A stretch of 60,445 nucleotides of DNA from Streptomyces sp. MMG1533 (GTDB taxonomy: Bacteria > Actinomycetota > Actinomycetes > Streptomycetales > Streptomycetaceae). Shown one piece after another: positions 7,667 to 17,359 of this stretch. The first letter of the stretch is position 1; every line of letters starts with the position of its first letter. The notes below the pieces were generated by a model, which was not told the DNA's origin, made no database searches, and saw nothing but the letters and a program-made list of their open reading frames with translations. The stretch covers positions 1-60,445 of the forward strand of contig NZ_LGDG01000251.1 in the NCBI RefSeq assembly GCF_001279775.1, written 5' to 3'. The position numbers were made by a program, and so were the translations under genes.

Positions 7667-8979
7667 CAGCGGAGGAACCCTTCGTAATTGCGCTGCTGGA
7701 GCTGGCTCTCGATCTGCTTCACCGTCTCAAGACCCACACCCACGATGATCAGGATGCTGGTCCCGCCGAACGGGAAGTTCTGGTTTGCCTCAAAACCTGC
7801 CAACGCCATCGTCGGGACGAGAGCAATCAGGCCCAGATACAGCGAACCCGGCCAGGTGATCCGGTTGAGCACGTAAGAAAGGTACTCAGCGGTCGGTCGG
7901 CCAGCCCGGATGCCCGGGATGAACCCACCATACTTCTTCATGTTGTCGGCGACTTCTTCGGGGTTGAAGGAGATGGCCACGTAGAAGAAGGCGAAGAAGA
8001 CAATCAGGAAGAAGTAGACCGTGATGTGTGCGGGCGCCCCCGTGTCCGCGAGGTTCCGCGTGATCCAGGTCGCCCAGCCCGCCTGGGAATTGGAGAACTG
8101 AACGATCAGCGCCGGAATGTAGAGCAGCGACGACGCGAAGATGACGGGAATCACACCCGCCTGGTTCACCTTCAGCGGGATGTACGTGGACGTACCACCG
8201 TAGGAACGGCGGCCGATCATCCGCTTCGCGTACTGCACCGGGATACGACGCTGCGCCTGCTCGACGAAGACCACCAGGCCGACCATGACCAGGCCGACGA
8301 GGATGACGGTGCCGAACTCGATCCAGCCGTCGGCCAGCGTGCCCTGCTGCTTGATGGCCCACAGGGCGGACGGGAAGGTGGCTGCGATCGAGATGAACAT
8401 CAGGATCGACATGCCGTTGCCGATGCCGCGGTCGGTGATGAGCTCACCGAGCCACATGACGACGGCCGTACCGGCGGTCATGGTGATGACCATGACGACA
8501 GTGCTGAAGATCGCACGGTCCGGGACGATGGTCGACGCGGCGGTGCAACCCTGGAACAGGGCGCCGCTGCGGGCGGTGGCGACGAGGCCGGTGCCCTGGA
8601 GGATGGCAAGCGCCACGGTCAGATAGCGGGTGTACTGCGTGATCTTCGCGGTACCGGCCTGGCCCTCCTTCTTGAGGGCTTCCAGGCGCGGGATCACCAC
8701 GGTCAGCAGCTGCAGGATGATGCTCGCCGTGATGTACGGCATGATCCCGAGCGCGAAGATGGTGATCTGCAGCAGCGCCCCACCGCTGAACATGTTGATC
8801 AAACCGAGGGGGCCCTGGTTCGCGGACGCCTCGTCGACGCACTGCTGAACGGACTTGTAGTCGACGCCGGGGATCGGGATATGGGTACCGATCCGGTACA
8901 CCACGATGATGGCCAGCGTGAAGAGCAGCTTCTTGCGCAGGTCGGGCGTCTTGAACGCCCGGGCGAACGCGGTGAGCAC
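7666..8979 (-). CDS. secY: Protein translocase subunit SecY
   Basis: Channel-forming subunit of the Sec translocon in the cytoplasmic membrane. The 437 residues contain ten predicted membrane segments. Family signatures are GTHIPIPGVD near the N-terminus, the plug-region motif NMFSGGALLQITIFALGIMP, and the cytoplasmic loop RRSYGGTSTYIPLKVNQAGV. The start is GTG at 8979. It is separated from rplO by a terminator and has its own promoter, so secY-adk forms a two-gene unit. Confidence 0.98.
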   Translation of the reverse strand: MLTAFARAFKTPDLRKKLLFTLAIIVVYRIGTHIPIPGVDYKSVQQCVDEASANQGPLGLINMFSGGALLQITIFALGIMPYITASIILQLLTVVIPRLEALKKEGQAGTAKITQYTRYLTVALAILQGTGLVATARSGALFQGCTAASTIVPDRAIFSTVVMVITMTAGTAVVMWLGELITDRGIGNGMSILMFISIAATFPSALWAIKQQGTLADGWIEFGTVILVGLVMVGLVVFVEQAQRRIPVQYAKRMIGRRSYGGTSTYIPLKVNQAGVIPVIFASSLLYIPALIVQFSNSQAGWATWITRNLADTGAPAHITVYFFLIVFFAFFYVAISFNPEEVADNMKKYGGFIPGIRAGRPTAEYLSYVLNRITWPGSLYLGLIALVPTMALAGFEANQNFPFGGTSILIIVGVGLETVKQIESQLQQRNYEGFLR

Positions 8980-9035
8980 GGTGCCTCCTGCGACCCCCGC
9001 GCTACTGCGTCAAGGGTGACGGTCTTGAGGTTCGA

Positions 9036-9064
9036 CTAATAGGGACGACTTAGCTAACGGTCAA
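9036..9064 (-). promoter_or_regulatory. secY: Predicted secY promoter
   Basis: On the minus strand TTGACC (9064-9059) and TATTAG (9041-9036) are spaced by 17 bp, a good HrdB-type arrangement about 57 nt upstream of the secY GTG and downstream of the rplO terminator. Confidence 0.65.
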
Positions 9065-9151
9065 CTGCCGCTCAGAGTGCCTCACAAGAAGCACTCAGTA
9101 AAAGTTGGCAGTGCAGGCCACCTTACCCGCGAGACTGCCCCCTTGGAACGA

Positions 9152-9191
9152 CCGACCGGGGATACCCCATTTGTGGGGTATCCCCGGTCGG
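9152..9191 (-). terminator. Terminator between rplO and secY
   Basis: Arms 9152-9169 and 9174-9191 are perfect over 18 bp with a four-base loop, 32 nt after the rplO stop. The stem is very strong but has little U-tract, as is common in Streptomyces. It marks the end of the spc ribosomal operon. Confidence 0.8.
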
Positions 9192-9223
9192 GATCGCTCA
9201 AGTCATCAAGACGCCTGAGGTGT

Positions 9224-9679
9224 TCAGACGAGCTCGGTGACGGTACCGCCGGCGGCGGTGATCTTCTCCTTGGCGGAGCCGGAGACGGCGTCGACCGTCA
9301 CCTGCAGCGCCACGGAGACCTCGCCCTGGCCGAGGACCTTGACGAGGCTGTTCTTGCGAACGGCACCCTTGGCGACGAGACCCTCGACGGTGACCTCGCC
9401 ACCCTCCGGGTACAGCGCGGCCAGCTTGTCGAGGTTCACGACCTGGAACTCGGTCTTGAACGGGTTCTTGAAGCCCTTCAGCTTCGGAAGACGCATGTGG
9501 AGGGGCATCTGGCCACCCTCGAAGCGCTCCGGAACCTGGTAGCGGGCCTTCGTGCCCTTGGTACCACGACCTGCCGTCTTACCCTTCGACGCCTCACCAC
9601 GACCGACACGGGTCTTGGCGGTCTTGGCGCCCGGGGCGGGACGGAGGTTGTGGATCTTGAGCGGGTTGTTCTCCGCCAT
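9224..9679 (-). CDS. rplO: 50S ribosomal protein L15
   Basis: L15 binds 23S rRNA and joins late in 50S assembly. The 151 residues have the Gly/Lys-rich N-terminal tail ([19 protein letters not shown]) that threads into rRNA and the C-terminal globular domain ending [10 protein letters not shown]. The start at 9679 is 2 nt from the rpmD stop. It is the last gene before the terminator at 9152-9191. Confidence 0.97.
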   Translation of the reverse strand: MAENNPLKIHNLRPAPGAKTAKTRVGRGEASKGKTAGRGTKGTKARYQVPERFEGGQMPLHMRLPKLKGFKNPFKTEFQVVNLDKLAALYPEGGEVTVEGLVAKGAVRKNSLVKVLGQGEVSVALQVTVDAVSGSAKEKITAAGGTVTELV

Positions 9680-9681
9680 GA

Positions 9682-9864
9682 TCAGTCGACCTCCTCGACC
9701 GTCACGAGGTGGCGGACGGTGTGCACCATTCCGCGGAACTCGGGGCGGTCCTCCTTGACGACCACGGTGTTGATCCCCTTGAGACCAAGGGACCGCAGAG
9801 TGTCACGGTGGTTCTGCTTGCTGCCGATGTACGACTTCGTCTGCGTGACCTTGAGGCGAGCCAT
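9682..9864 (-). CDS. rpmD: 50S ribosomal protein L30
   Basis: A 60-residue L30 ([20 protein letters not shown] to [11 protein letters not shown]), the usual size for bacteria. It has the [15 protein letters not shown] motif that binds 23S rRNA domain II. The ATG at 9864 overlaps the rpsE TAA (TAATG), so it is probably translated by ribosomes leaving rpsE. Longer upstream frames through this region are not credible. Confidence 0.95.
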   Translation of the reverse strand: MARLKVTQTKSYIGSKQNHRDTLRSLGLKGINTVVVKEDRPEFRGMVHTVRHLVTVEEVD

Positions 9865-10469
9865 TACGCACCCGCTCCCGCACGTGCACGCAGCAGAGCC
9901 GCGGGGGCGACGTCCTCGAGGGGCAGGCCACGGCGGGCCGCGACCTCCTCGGGACGCTGCAGGCCCTTGAGGGCCGCCACGGTGGCGTGCACGATGTTGA
10001 TCGCGTTGTCGGAGCCGAGCGACTTCGACAGGATGTCGTGGATACCGGCGCACTCGAGCACGGCACGCACCGGACCACCGGCAATAACACCGGTACCCGG
10101 GGACGCGGGCTTGAGCAGCACGACGCCGGCAGCCTTCTCACCCTGAATCGGGTGCGGGATGGTGCCCTGGATACGGGGGACCTTGAAGAAGTGCTTCTTG
10201 GCCTCCTCAACACCCTTGGCGATGGCGGCCGGCACCTCCTTGGCCTTGCCGTAACCGACACCCACGGTGCCGTCACCGTCGCCCACCACGACCAGCGCGG
10301 TGAAGCTGAAGCGACGACCACCCTTCACAACCTTGGCGACACGGTTGATCGCGACGACGCGCTCAACGTAAGCGGTCTTCTCGGCGGCAGCTGCGCCGCC
10401 GTCACGGCCCTTCCGGTCCCGCCGCTCGCCGCCACCGGCACCGCCACCGCGGCGCTGGGGTCCAGCCAT
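9864..10469 (-). CDS. rpsE: 30S ribosomal protein S5
   Basis: S5 shapes the mRNA entry channel and decoding accuracy. At 201 residues it is longer than the E. coli protein (about 166) because of a Gly/Arg-rich N-terminal tail ([21 protein letters not shown]) and a C-terminal tail. The double-stranded RNA-binding core begins [21 protein letters not shown] (residues about 35-55). The loop [10 protein letters not shown], where spectinomycin-resistance changes occur, looks wild type. Confidence 0.97.
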   Translation of the reverse strand: MAGPQRRGGGAGGGERRDRKGRDGGAAAAEKTAYVERVVAINRVAKVVKGGRRFSFTALVVVGDGDGTVGVGYGKAKEVPAAIAKGVEEAKKHFFKVPRIQGTIPHPIQGEKAAGVVLLKPASPGTGVIAGGPVRAVLECAGIHDILSKSLGSDNAINIVHATVAALKGLQRPEEVAARRGLPLEDVAPAALLRARAGAGA

Positions 10470-10510
10470 TGGAATTACCTCTCTCTGTTTCCGCTAGCTA
10501 CGGAACCGGC

Positions 10511-10894
10511 TCAGAACTTCAGTCCGGCTTCGCGGGCGGCGTCCGCCAGGGCAGCAATGCGCCCGGCGTACTGGTTGCCACCACGGTCGAATACGACAGC
10601 CTCGACACCGGCGGCCTTGGCGCGCTCGGCGACCAGGGCGCCGACCTGCTTGGCCTGCGCGGACTTGTCGCCCTCCGCACCGCGGATCGAGGTGTCCAGG
10701 GTGGACGCCGACGCAAGGGTGTGACCCTTGAGGTCGTCGATCACCTGGGCCACGATGTGGCGGTTCGAGCGGGTCACGACCAGACGAGGACGCTCCGCCG
10801 TACCGTTGATCGACTTGCGGATCCGGATGTGGCGGCGCTTGATCGCGGCGCGCTTGTAGGCGTCGCCCTTGAGGATCTTCTGTCCGTATGCCAT
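10511..10894 (-). CDS. rplR: 50S ribosomal protein L18
   Basis: L18 binds 5S rRNA together with L5 and L25 in the central protuberance. The 127 residues include the basic N-terminal region ([23 protein letters not shown] with the family motif at about 15-37) and the C-terminal [19 protein letters not shown]. It lies 3 nt downstream of the rplF stop codon and 41 nt upstream of rpsE. Confidence 0.97.
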   Translation of the reverse strand: MAYGQKILKGDAYKRAAIKRRHIRIRKSINGTAERPRLVVTRSNRHIVAQVIDDLKGHTLASASTLDTSIRGAEGDKSAQAKQVGALVAERAKAAGVEAVVFDRGGNQYAGRIAALADAAREAGLKF

Positions 10895-10897
10895 GGC

Positions 10898-11437
10898 TTA
10901 CTTACCCGCCTTTCCGACCTTGCGGCGGATGACTTCGCCCTCGTACTTGACGCCCTTGGCCTTGTACGGGTCGGGCTTGCGCAGCTTGCGGATGTTGGCC
11001 GCAACCTCGCCGACCTTCTGCTTGTCGATGCCCTCGACCTGGAAGCGGGTCGGGGTCTCCACCTTGAAGGTGATTCCCTCGGGCGCCTCGACGGTGATCG
11101 GGTGGCTGTAGCCCAGAGCGAACTCGAGGTTCGATCCCTTGGCCTGTACGCGGTAACCGACACCGCTGATCTCGAGCTTCTTCACGTAACCCTGGGTCAC
11201 GCCGGTGATCATGTTCGCCACCAGCGTGCGGGACAGGCCGTGCAGGGCCTTGTTCTGACGCTCGTCGTTGGGGCGGGTGACGTTGAGTACGCCATCCTCA
11301 CCCTTGGCGATGTCGATCGGCGCAGCGACGGTGTGGCTCAAGGAACCCTTGGGGCCCTTGACCGAGACCGTACGGCCGTCGATGGTGACGTCCACGCCGG
11401 CGGGAACCGTGATGGGGAGCTTGCCAATACGCGACAT
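10898..11437 (-). CDS. rplF: 50S ribosomal protein L6
   Basis: L6 has two related RNA-binding domains near the factor-binding centre and the sarcin-ricin loop. The 179-residue protein begins [17 protein letters not shown] and contains the C-terminal family signature [18 protein letters not shown] (about residues 155-172). The ATG at 11437 is followed on the 3' side by rplR with a 3-nt gap. Confidence 0.98.
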   Translation of the reverse strand: MSRIGKLPITVPAGVDVTIDGRTVSVKGPKGSLSHTVAAPIDIAKGEDGVLNVTRPNDERQNKALHGLSRTLVANMITGVTQGYVKKLEISGVGYRVQAKGSNLEFALGYSHPITVEAPEGITFKVETPTRFQVEGIDKQKVGEVAANIRKLRKPDPYKAKGVKYEGEVIRRKVGKAGK

Positions 11438-11461
11438 AGCTGTTTCCTCCGTTCCCTTCCG

Positions 11462-11860
11462 CTACCAGACGTAGGCGAGGACTTCCCCACCCACGCCCTT
11501 CTTGCCGGCCTGCTTGTCGGTGAGGAGCCCGTGCGACGTGGAGATGATCGCCACGCCGAGGCCGCCGAGCACCTTCGGCAGGTTGGTGGACTTCGCGTAA
11601 ACCCGGAGACCGGGCTTGGAGATCCGCTTGATGCCCGCGATGGAGCGCTCACGGTTCGGGCCGAACTTCAGCTCGAGGACGAGGTTCTTGCCGACCTCGG
11701 CGTCCTCGATCTTCCAGCCCGTGATGAAGCCCTCCTGCTGGAGGATCTCCGCAATGTGCGACTTGATCTTCGATGCCGGCATCGTCACGGAGTCGTGGTA
11801 TGCCGAGTTCGCGTTCCGCAGACGCGTAAGCATGTCTGCGATCGGATCAGTCATGGTCAT
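11462..11860 (-). CDS. rpsH: 30S ribosomal protein S8
   Basis: S8 is a primary 16S rRNA-binding protein in the platform and, in E. coli, the translational repressor of the spc operon. The 132 residues run from [18 protein letters not shown] to GGEVLAYVW with the C-terminal signature [15 protein letters not shown] at 11860 and a second ATG two codons later (11854) are both possible. A longer upstream frame back to 11998 is rejected because it would run through a hairpin. Confidence 0.97.
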   Translation of the reverse strand: MTMTDPIADMLTRLRNANSAYHDSVTMPASKIKSHIAEILQQEGFITGWKIEDAEVGKNLVLELKFGPNRERSIAGIKRISKPGLRVYAKSTNLPKVLGGLGVAIISTSHGLLTDKQAGKKGVGGEVLAYVW

Positions 11861-11978
11861 GAATTGGCCTTCGGCCTCTCTCGCCGGGGTTTCCTGGTGC
11901 GCCATCCCTCTCCCCGATCCGAGACGGGGCGGGTGCGGCGCGGTGGACCTACGGCGTAGTAAGTCGTACGGGCGACCA

Positions 11979-12027
11979 TCAGGCGCCCAACCCTCCAAGC
12001 CTAAGCCATGAAGGGGTGGGCGCCTGA
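11979..12027 (-). other. Hairpin in the rpsN-rpsH gap
   Basis: TCAGGCGCCCA (11979-11989) pairs exactly with TGGGCGCCTGA (12017-12027), with further pairing after one mismatch. It lies in the 214-nt gap between rpsN and rpsH, unusually long for this operon. It could tune distal expression or be the target of S8-type control. No U-tract. Confidence 0.5.
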
Positions 12028-12074
12028 CACGCCCATTGCTTACCGAGAGCTCCGGAAATCCCTGATTTGGGGGA

Positions 12075-12260
12075 TTACCAGGAGCTCTTGGTCACGCCCG
12101 GCAGCTCGCCACGGTGAGCCATCTCACGAAGGCAGACGCGGCACAGGCCGAACTTGCGGTACACGGAGTGCGGACGACCACAGCGCTGGCAGCGCGTGTA
12201 GCCACGTACGCCGAACTTGGGCTTACGAGCAGCCTTGGCAATCAGAGCCTTCTTCGCCAT
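12075..12260 (-). CDS. rpsN: 30S ribosomal protein S14 type Z (zinc form)
   Basis: The 61-residue short S14 of the 30S head, with the zinc ribbon Cys24-x2-Cys27 and Cys40-x2-Cys43 ([17 protein letters not shown]). This is the zinc-dependent paralogue. Streptomyces usually keep a longer zinc-free copy elsewhere for zinc starvation. The start is taken at [13 protein letters not shown] (12260); an in-frame start three codons upstream overlaps rplE and is less likely. Confidence 0.96.
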   Translation of the reverse strand: MAKKALIAKAARKPKFGVRGYTRCQRCGRPHSVYRKFGLCRVCLREMAHRGELPGVTKSSW

Positions 12261-12265
12261 CTCGC

Positions 12266-12823
12266 TCACGCCTCCTTGAAGGGGAAGCCGAGGTGACGAA
12301 GGAGCGCGCGGCCCTCAGCGTCGTTGGTCGCCGTGGTGACCACGGTGATGTCCATACCCCGGACGCGGTCGATCTTGTCCTGGTCGATCTCGTGGAACAT
12401 GACCTGCTCGGTGAGACCGAAGGTGTAGTTGCCACGACCGTCGAACTGCTTGGGAGACAGGCCGCGGAAGTCGCGGATGCGCGGCAGCGCGAGCGACAGG
12501 GTGCGGTCCAGGAACTCCCACATGCGGTCGCCACGAAGCGTGACGTGGGCACCGATCGGCTGACCCTCACGCAGCTTGAACTGCGCGATGGACTTGCGGG
12601 CCTTGGTGATGGCCGGCTTCTGACCGGTGATGGTGGTCAGGTCACGGACGGCACCGTCCATGAGCTTCGAGTCACGGGCGGCGTCGCCGACACCCATGTT
12701 GACCACGATCTTGACGAGACCGGGGATCTGCATGACGTTCTCGTACTTGAACTCGTCACGCAGCTTGCCCGCGATCTCCTCGCGGTACTTCGTCTTCAGA
12801 CGCGGAGTGGTGGTGGTAGCCAT
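12266..12823 (-). CDS. rplE: 50S ribosomal protein L5
   Basis: L5 binds 5S rRNA and contacts P-site tRNA. The 185-residue protein has the family motifs [25 protein letters not shown] (split here as about residues 55-79), [15 protein letters not shown] and [11 protein letters not shown] near the C-terminus. It overlaps rplX by ATGA at 12823 and is followed closely by rpsN, so the three are translationally linked. Confidence 0.98.
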   Translation of the reverse strand: MATTTTPRLKTKYREEIAGKLRDEFKYENVMQIPGLVKIVVNMGVGDAARDSKLMDGAVRDLTTITGQKPAITKARKSIAQFKLREGQPIGAHVTLRGDRMWEFLDRTLSLALPRIRDFRGLSPKQFDGRGNYTFGLTEQVMFHEIDQDKIDRVRGMDITVVTTATNDAEGRALLRHLGFPFKEA

Positions 12824-13146
12824 CAGATGTCCTCACCCGTCCGCTTGGCAACGCGAACCTTGTTGCCCTCATCGTCGAAGCGGTAACCGACACGCGTGAC
12901 GACCTTGTTGCCGTCCTTCTCAACGACCAGCTGGACGTTGGAGACGTGGATCGGCGCCTCGGTCGTGACGATGCCACCGGCCTGCGAACCCTTGGCGGTC
13001 GGGCCGGCCTTGGTGTGCTTCTTGACCCGGTTGACACCCTCGACCAGGACACGGTCCTCGCGGGGGAAGGCCGCGATGACCTTGCCCTGCTTGCCCTTGT
13101 CCTTACCGGTGATGACCTGGACCAGGTCGCCCTTCTTGATCTTCAT
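12823..13146 (-). CDS. rplX: 50S ribosomal protein L24
   Basis: L24 is an early 50S assembly initiator that binds the 5' end of 23S rRNA. The 107 residues open with a KOW motif ([20 protein letters not shown], residues about 4-23) and the signature [11 protein letters not shown]. The start at 13146 is 2 nt from the rplN stop. Confidence 0.97.
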   Translation of the reverse strand: MKIKKGDLVQVITGKDKGKQGKVIAAFPREDRVLVEGVNRVKKHTKAGPTAKGSQAGGIVTTEAPIHVSNVQLVVEKDGNKVVTRVGYRFDDEGNKVRVAKRTGEDI

Positions 13147-13148
13147 GC

Positions 13149-13517
13149 TTACAGCACCTCCGGCGCGAGCGAGATGATCTTCATGAACTTCTTCTCGCGC
13201 AGCTCACGGCCGACGGGGCCGAAGATACGGGTGCCGCGAGGGTCGCCGTCGTTCTTCAGAATGACGGCGGCGTTCTCGTCGAAGCGGATGTACGAGCCGT
13301 CCGGACGGCGGCGCTCCTTGACGGTGCGAACGATGACCGCCTTGACGACGTCACCCTTCTTCACGTTGCCACCGGGGATCGCGTCCTTGACGGTGGCGAC
13401 GATGACGTCACCGATGCCCGCGTAGCGGCGACCGGAGCCACCGAGCACACGGATGCAAAGGATTTCCTTCGCACCAGTGTTGTCGGCGACACGCAGTCGC
13501 GACTCCTGCTGGATCAC
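13149..13517 (-). CDS. rplN: 50S ribosomal protein L14
   Basis: L14 sits at the subunit interface and forms bridge B8. The 122 residues begin (M)[20 protein letters not shown] and include the signature [20 protein letters not shown]. It is the first gene after the paired hairpins that separate the S10 group from the spc group, 104 nt downstream of rpsQ. That position suggests it opens a partly independent transcription unit. Confidence 0.98.
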   Translation of the reverse strand: MIQQESRLRVADNTGAKEILCIRVLGGSGRRYAGIGDVIVATVKDAIPGGNVKKGDVVKAVIVRTVKERRRPDGSYIRFDENAAVILKNDGDPRGTRIFGPVGRELREKKFMKIISLAPEVL

Positions 13518-13545
13518 GTCTATCTCCTGTTTGTCTGCCGGTTCC

Positions 13546-13580
13546 CGGCGAGCTCCGTAAGTGACTTACGGAGCTCGCCG
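13546..13580 (-). terminator. Strong hairpin upstream of rplN
   Basis: Arms 13546-13561 and 13565-13580 form a perfect 16-bp stem with a TGA loop between rpsQ and rplN. With the hairpin at 13597-13618 it marks the S10/spc boundary. There is no long U-tract, so it may be a partial terminator or RNase processing site. Confidence 0.6.
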
Positions 13581-13596
13581 AGCCTGGCGGAACTGA

Positions 13597-13618
13597 CCTG
13601 CGGGGTTTGCCCCGCAGG
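13597..13618 (-). terminator. Hairpin just after rpsQ
   Basis: CCTGCGGGG and CCCCGCAGG pair over 9 bp with a TTTG loop, 3 nt after the rpsQ stop. It is the first of two consecutive hairpins at the S10/spc operon boundary. Confidence 0.6.
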
Positions 13619-13621
13619 AAA

Positions 13622-13909
13622 TTACTTGGCCTTCTCGAGGATCTCGACGATGCGCCAGCGCTTCGTCGCGGACAGCGGACGCGTCTCCATGAGGAGGACG
13701 CGGTCGCCGACGCCCGCAGCGTTCTGCTCGTCGTGCGCCTTGAGCTTGTTCGTACGGCGGATGACCTTGCCGTACAGCGCGTGCTTGACGCGGTCCTCGA
13801 CGGCGACGACGACGGTCTTGTCCATCTTGTCGCTGACGACGAGACCCTCGCGGGTCTTGCGGAAGCCGCGGGCCTCTGCAGTCTGCTCAGTCACGTTGCT
13901 CTCACTCAT
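13622..13909 (-). CDS. rpsQ: 30S ribosomal protein S17
   Basis: S17 is an OB-fold primary binder of the 16S rRNA 5' domain. The 95 residues start [18 protein letters not shown]. The core [22 protein letters not shown] and the signature [20 protein letters not shown] are intact. It overlaps rpmC at 13909 (ATGA) and is the last gene of the S10 group. Confidence 0.97.
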   Translation of the reverse strand: MSESNVTEQTAEARGFRKTREGLVVSDKMDKTVVVAVEDRVKHALYGKVIRRTNKLKAHDEQNAAGVGDRVLLMETRPLSATKRWRIVEILEKAK

Positions 13910-14133
13910 CAGGCGCTCTCCACCGTCTCGATGCCCAGCTCGCGCTCACGCATCAGGGTGTAGATCCGCGCGATGTCCTTACGGACGGCCTTCAGCCGAC
14001 CGTGGTTCTCGAGCTGACCCGTCGCCGCCTGGAAGCGGAGGTTGAACAGCTCTTCCTTGGCTTCGCGAAGCTTCGCCAGAAGCTCCTCGTCACCCAGTTC
14101 GCGCAGCTCGGACGCCTTGGTACCGGCCGACAT
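13909..14133 (-). CDS. rpmC: 50S ribosomal protein L29
   Basis: L29 lies by the peptide exit tunnel and helps dock trigger factor and SRP. The 74 residues are helical, with [20 protein letters not shown] as the family signature. The ATG at 14133 overlaps the rplP TGA. A GTG one codon upstream (14136) is equally in frame, but the overlap favours the ATG. Confidence 0.95.
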   Translation of the reverse strand: MSAGTKASELRELGDEELLAKLREAKEELFNLRFQAATGQLENHGRLKAVRKDIARIYTLMRERELGIETVESA

Positions 14134-14552
14134 CACGCTTCACCTGCCTCGCGCTTGACGATCCGGCACTTCATCGGCAGCTTGTGGGCTGCGCGAGTCA
14201 GGGCCTCACGGGCGATCTTCTCGTTGGGGTAGGACAGCTCGAACATGACCCGGCCCGGGTGCACGTTCGCGATCCACCACTCCGGCGAACCCTTACCGGA
14301 ACCCATGCGGGTCTCGGCAGGCTTCTTCGTGAGCGGGCGGTCCGGGTAGATGTTGATCCAGACCTTGCCACCACGCTTGATGTGGCGGGTCATCGCGATA
14401 CGGGCCGCCTCGATCTGGCGGTTGGTCACGTACGCCGGCGTGAGGGCCTGGATGCCGTACTCGCCGAACGCAACCGTCGTACCGCCCTTGGCCTGACCAC
14501 GACGCTTCGGGTGGTGCTGCTTGCGGTGCTTGACCCTACGGGGGATCAGCAT
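14133..14552 (-). CDS. rplP: 50S ribosomal protein L16
   Basis: L16 contacts A-site tRNA and is needed for peptidyl transferase activity. The 139 residues start [19 protein letters not shown] and carry the signatures [20 protein letters not shown] and [14 protein letters not shown]. It is 5 nt from the rpsC stop and overlaps rpmC. Confidence 0.98.
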   Translation of the reverse strand: MLIPRRVKHRKQHHPKRRGQAKGGTTVAFGEYGIQALTPAYVTNRQIEAARIAMTRHIKRGGKVWINIYPDRPLTKKPAETRMGSGKGSPEWWIANVHPGRVMFELSYPNEKIAREALTRAAHKLPMKCRIVKREAGEA

Positions 14553-14557
14553 TTCGG

Positions 14558-15382
14558 TCAGGCCTCCGTTCCGGTGCTCTCAGCCGGAGCGGCGGCGGGA
14601 GCCTCGGCCTTGGGGGCCTCGGCACCGGCAGCCTGCTGCGGCTTGCGACCGCGCCGCTCGCCACCACCGCGGCCACCACGGGCCGGGCGGTCGGCACCAC
14701 CGCGGGCCGGGCGGTTACCCGCACGGGCCGCAGCGTTCTCGGCACGGACCTCGGCGATGTTCTTGACGTCGCCCTTGTAGATCCAGACCTTCACACCGAT
14801 GCGGCCGAAGGTCGTCTTGGCCTCGAAGAAGCCGTAGTCCACGTTCGCGCGGAGCGTGTGCAGGGGCACACGGCCCTCGCGGTAGAACTCCGAGCGGGAC
14901 ATCTCGGCGCCACCGAGGCGGCCACCGCACTGGATCTTGATGCCCTTGGCGCCGGCCTTCATCGTGCCCTGCATGCTCTTACGCATGGCGCGACGGAAGG
15001 AGACACGGGAGGAGAGCTGCTCGGCGACGGCCTGGGCAACCAGCTGAGCGTCGGTCTCGGGGCTCTTGACCTCGAGGATGTTCAGCTGGACCTGCTTGCC
15101 CGTGAGCTTCTCGAGGTCACCGCGGATGCGGTCGGCCTCGGCGCCACGGCGGCCGATGACGATGCCCGGACGGGCCGTGTGGATGTCCACACGGACGCGG
15201 TCACGGGTGCGCTCGATCTCCACCTTCGAGATGCCGGCGCGCTCCATGCCGGACGTCATCATCCGACGGATGGCGACGTCTTCCTTGACGTAGTCCTTGT
15301 ACAGCTTGTCGGCGTACCAACGGGACTTGAAGTCCGTGGTGATGCCGAGCCGGAACCCATGCGGGTTAACCTTCTGGCCCAT
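14558..15382 (-). CDS. rpsC: 30S ribosomal protein S3
   Basis: S3 forms part of the mRNA entry tunnel and its helicase activity. At 274 residues it exceeds the E. coli protein (about 233) through a C-terminal tail of about 60 residues rich in Arg/Gly and then Ala/Pro/Glu ([31 protein letters not shown]). The KH domain includes [20 protein letters not shown]. The tail is low-complexity and probably disordered. It overlaps rplV at 15382. Confidence 0.97.
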   Translation of the reverse strand: MGQKVNPHGFRLGITTDFKSRWYADKLYKDYVKEDVAIRRMMTSGMERAGISKVEIERTRDRVRVDIHTARPGIVIGRRGAEADRIRGDLEKLTGKQVQLNILEVKSPETDAQLVAQAVAEQLSSRVSFRRAMRKSMQGTMKAGAKGIKIQCGGRLGGAEMSRSEFYREGRVPLHTLRANVDYGFFEAKTTFGRIGVKVWIYKGDVKNIAEVRAENAAARAGNRPARGGADRPARGGRGGGERRGRKPQQAAGAEAPKAEAPAAAPAESTGTEA

Positions 15383-15729
15383 TACCGGGTTCCTTCCTTG
15401 CTGCTGACGACCACGGTGATGTGGCTGGTCCGCTTGCGGATCCGGTAGGCACGGCCCTGAGCACGCGGACGGAACCGCTTCAGGGTCGGACCCTCGTCGA
15501 CGTACGCCTCGGAGATGACAAGGCTGTCGACATCGGTGTGGTCGTAGTTGTGCGCGGCGTTGGCGATGGCGCTGTCAAGCACCTTGCCGACCGGCACGCT
15601 CGCGGCCTGCGGGGTGAAACGCAGGACCGCCTGAGCCTCCGTGGCGTCCATGCCACGGATAAGGTCCACCACGCGGCGGGCCTTCATGGGCGTGACGCGG
15701 ATGTACCGCGCCTGGGCCCTGGCTTCCAT
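15382..15729 (-). CDS. rplV: 50S ribosomal protein L22
   Basis: L22 lines the peptide exit tunnel with its long beta hairpin. The 115 residues from [19 protein letters not shown] match the family, with [20 protein letters not shown] as the C-terminal signature. I chose ATG at 15729 because GGAAGGA lies at good spacing. In-frame ATGs at 15753 and 15759 would add 8 or 10 residues and have weaker sites. Confidence 0.95.
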   Translation of the reverse strand: MEARAQARYIRVTPMKARRVVDLIRGMDATEAQAVLRFTPQAASVPVGKVLDSAIANAAHNYDHTDVDSLVISEAYVDEGPTLKRFRPRAQGRAYRIRKRTSHITVVVSSKEGTR

Positions 15730-15770
15730 GGTTGTCCTTCCAGTGTCTGTCATGGTCATTCCACCCCGCG

Positions 15771-16052
15771 TTAGCGGCGCTTCGACTTCCGGTCGTCCTT
15801 GACGTGACCCCGGAAGGTGCGCGTCGGCGAGAACTCGCCGAGCTTGTGGCCGACCATCGACTCGGTGACAAACACCGGAATGTGGGTCTTGCCGTTGTGC
15901 ACCGCGATCGTGTGGCCCAGCATGGCCGGGACGATCATCGAGCGACGGGACCAGGTCTTGATGACGTTCTTGGTGCCGGCTTCGTTCTGGACATCCACCT
16001 TCTTGATCAGGTGGTCGTCGACGAAGGGCCCCTTCTTGAGACTGCGCGGCAT
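15771..16052 (-). CDS. rpsS: 30S ribosomal protein S19
   Basis: S19 is in the 30S head with S13 near the A site. The 93 residues begin [19 protein letters not shown] and include [23 protein letters not shown], the family signature (about residues 51-73). The ATG at 16052 is 12 nt after the rplB stop. Confidence 0.98.
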   Translation of the reverse strand: MPRSLKKGPFVDDHLIKKVDVQNEAGTKNVIKTWSRRSMIVPAMLGHTIAVHNGKTHIPVFVTESMVGHKLGEFSPTRTFRGHVKDDRKSKRR

Positions 16053-16064
16053 CTAAACCCGCTC

Positions 16065-16901
16065 CTAGCGCTTCTTGTTCGTCTTGCGGCGGCGGACGAT
16101 GTACTTGTTCGAAGCCTTCTTCGGCGAACGAGTACGACCCTCCTTCTGACCCCACGGGGAGACCGGGTGGCGACCACCGGAGGTCTTGCCCTCACCACCA
16201 CCGTGCGGGTGGTCAACCGGGTTCATCGCCACACCGCGAACGGTCGGGCGGACGCCCAGCCAGCGCTTACGACCGGCCTTGCCCCAGTTGATGTTGCTCT
16301 GCTCGGCGTTGCCGACCTCGCCGACCGTGGCGCGGCAGCGCTGGTCGACCAGGCGGATCTCACCGGAGGGCATACGAAGGTGGGCCATCGTGCCCTCCTT
16401 CGCCAGCAGCTGCACCGAGGCACCGGCGGAGCGGGCGAACTTGGCGCCGCCACCGGGACGGATCTCGATCGCGTGGATCGTGGTACCGACCGGGATGTTG
16501 CGCAGCGCCAGGTTGTTGCCCGGCTTGATGTCGGCCCCGGGACCGTTCTCGACGCGGTCACCCTGCTGCAGGTTGCGCGGGGCGAGGATGTAGCGCTTCT
16601 CGCCGTCGGCGTAGTGCAGCAGCGCGATGCGCGCGGTGCGGTTGGGGTCGTACTCGATGTGCGCGACCTTCGCCGGCACGCCGTCCTTGTCGTGACGACG
16701 GAAGTCGATCACTCGGTAGGCGCGCTTGTGTCCGCCACCCTGGTGGCGAACGGTCACACGACCGGCGTTGTTACGGCCGCCCTTGCTGTGCAGAGGGCGG
16801 ACCAGCGACTTCTCCGGCGTGGACCGCGTGACCTCGACGAAGTCGGCGACGCTGGAGCCACGACGGCCCGGCGTAGTCGGCTTGTACTTGCGGATTCCCA
16901 T
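16065..16901 (-). CDS. rplB: 50S ribosomal protein L2
   Basis: L2 is essential for subunit association and peptidyl transfer. The 278-residue protein has the C-terminal signature [19 protein letters not shown], including the conserved histidine in PHGGG (about residue 229) close to the catalytic centre. Its N-terminus is [18 protein letters not shown]. It lies between rplW and rpsS with short gaps. Confidence 0.98.
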   Translation of the reverse strand: MGIRKYKPTTPGRRGSSVADFVEVTRSTPEKSLVRPLHSKGGRNNAGRVTVRHQGGGHKRAYRVIDFRRHDKDGVPAKVAHIEYDPNRTARIALLHYADGEKRYILAPRNLQQGDRVENGPGADIKPGNNLALRNIPVGTTIHAIEIRPGGGAKFARSAGASVQLLAKEGTMAHLRMPSGEIRLVDQRCRATVGEVGNAEQSNINWGKAGRKRWLGVRPTVRGVAMNPVDHPHGGGEGKTSGGRHPVSPWGQKEGRTRSPKKASNKYIVRRRKTNKKR

Positions 16902-16939
16902 TTCTCAGTCCTCGTCCGATATCGGACGATCCGACCCGC

Positions 16940-17359
16940 TTACGCGGTCGGACCGCCGAAGATGTCGATACGGTCGCCCTCAGCGAGGGTCACGATCGCG
17001 CGCTTGGAGCCGGCACGCTGACCGAAACCGGTCTTGGTGCGCTTGCGCTTGCCGATGCGGTTGATCGTGTTGACCCCGGTGACCTTGACCGAGAAGACCG
17101 CCTGGACGGCCTGCTTGATCTGGGTCTTGTTGGCGCCCGGGGCGACGATGAACGTGTACTTGCCCTCGTCGAGAAGCGCGTAGCTCTTCTCGGACACGAC
17201 CGGCTTGAGCAGGATGTCACGGGGGTCCGTGAACGACTTGCTCACCGGGGTGACGACGGTGTTCTTGCCCTCGGCCTCGTGGCGACGCGCCTTGGCGACG
17301 CGCGCGGCCTTGGCGGCCTTGGCGGCCTTCGAGGCGATGCTCGGGTGACGCGTAGCCAT
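16940..17359 (-). CDS. rplW: 50S ribosomal protein L23
   Basis: L23 is the exit-tunnel docking site for trigger factor and SRP. The 139 residues are longer than in E. coli (100) because of an Ala/Lys/Arg-rich N-terminal extension ([20 protein letters not shown]). The core begins [20 protein letters not shown]. Start ATG at 17359 overlaps the rplD stop. Longer upstream translations are rejected. Confidence 0.96.
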   Translation of the reverse strand: MATRHPSIASKAAKAAKAARVAKARRHEAEGKNTVVTPVSKSFTDPRDILLKPVVSEKSYALLDEGKYTFIVAPGANKTQIKQAVQAVFSVKVTGVNTINRIGKRKRTKTGFGQRAGSKRAIVTLAEGDRIDIFGGPTA

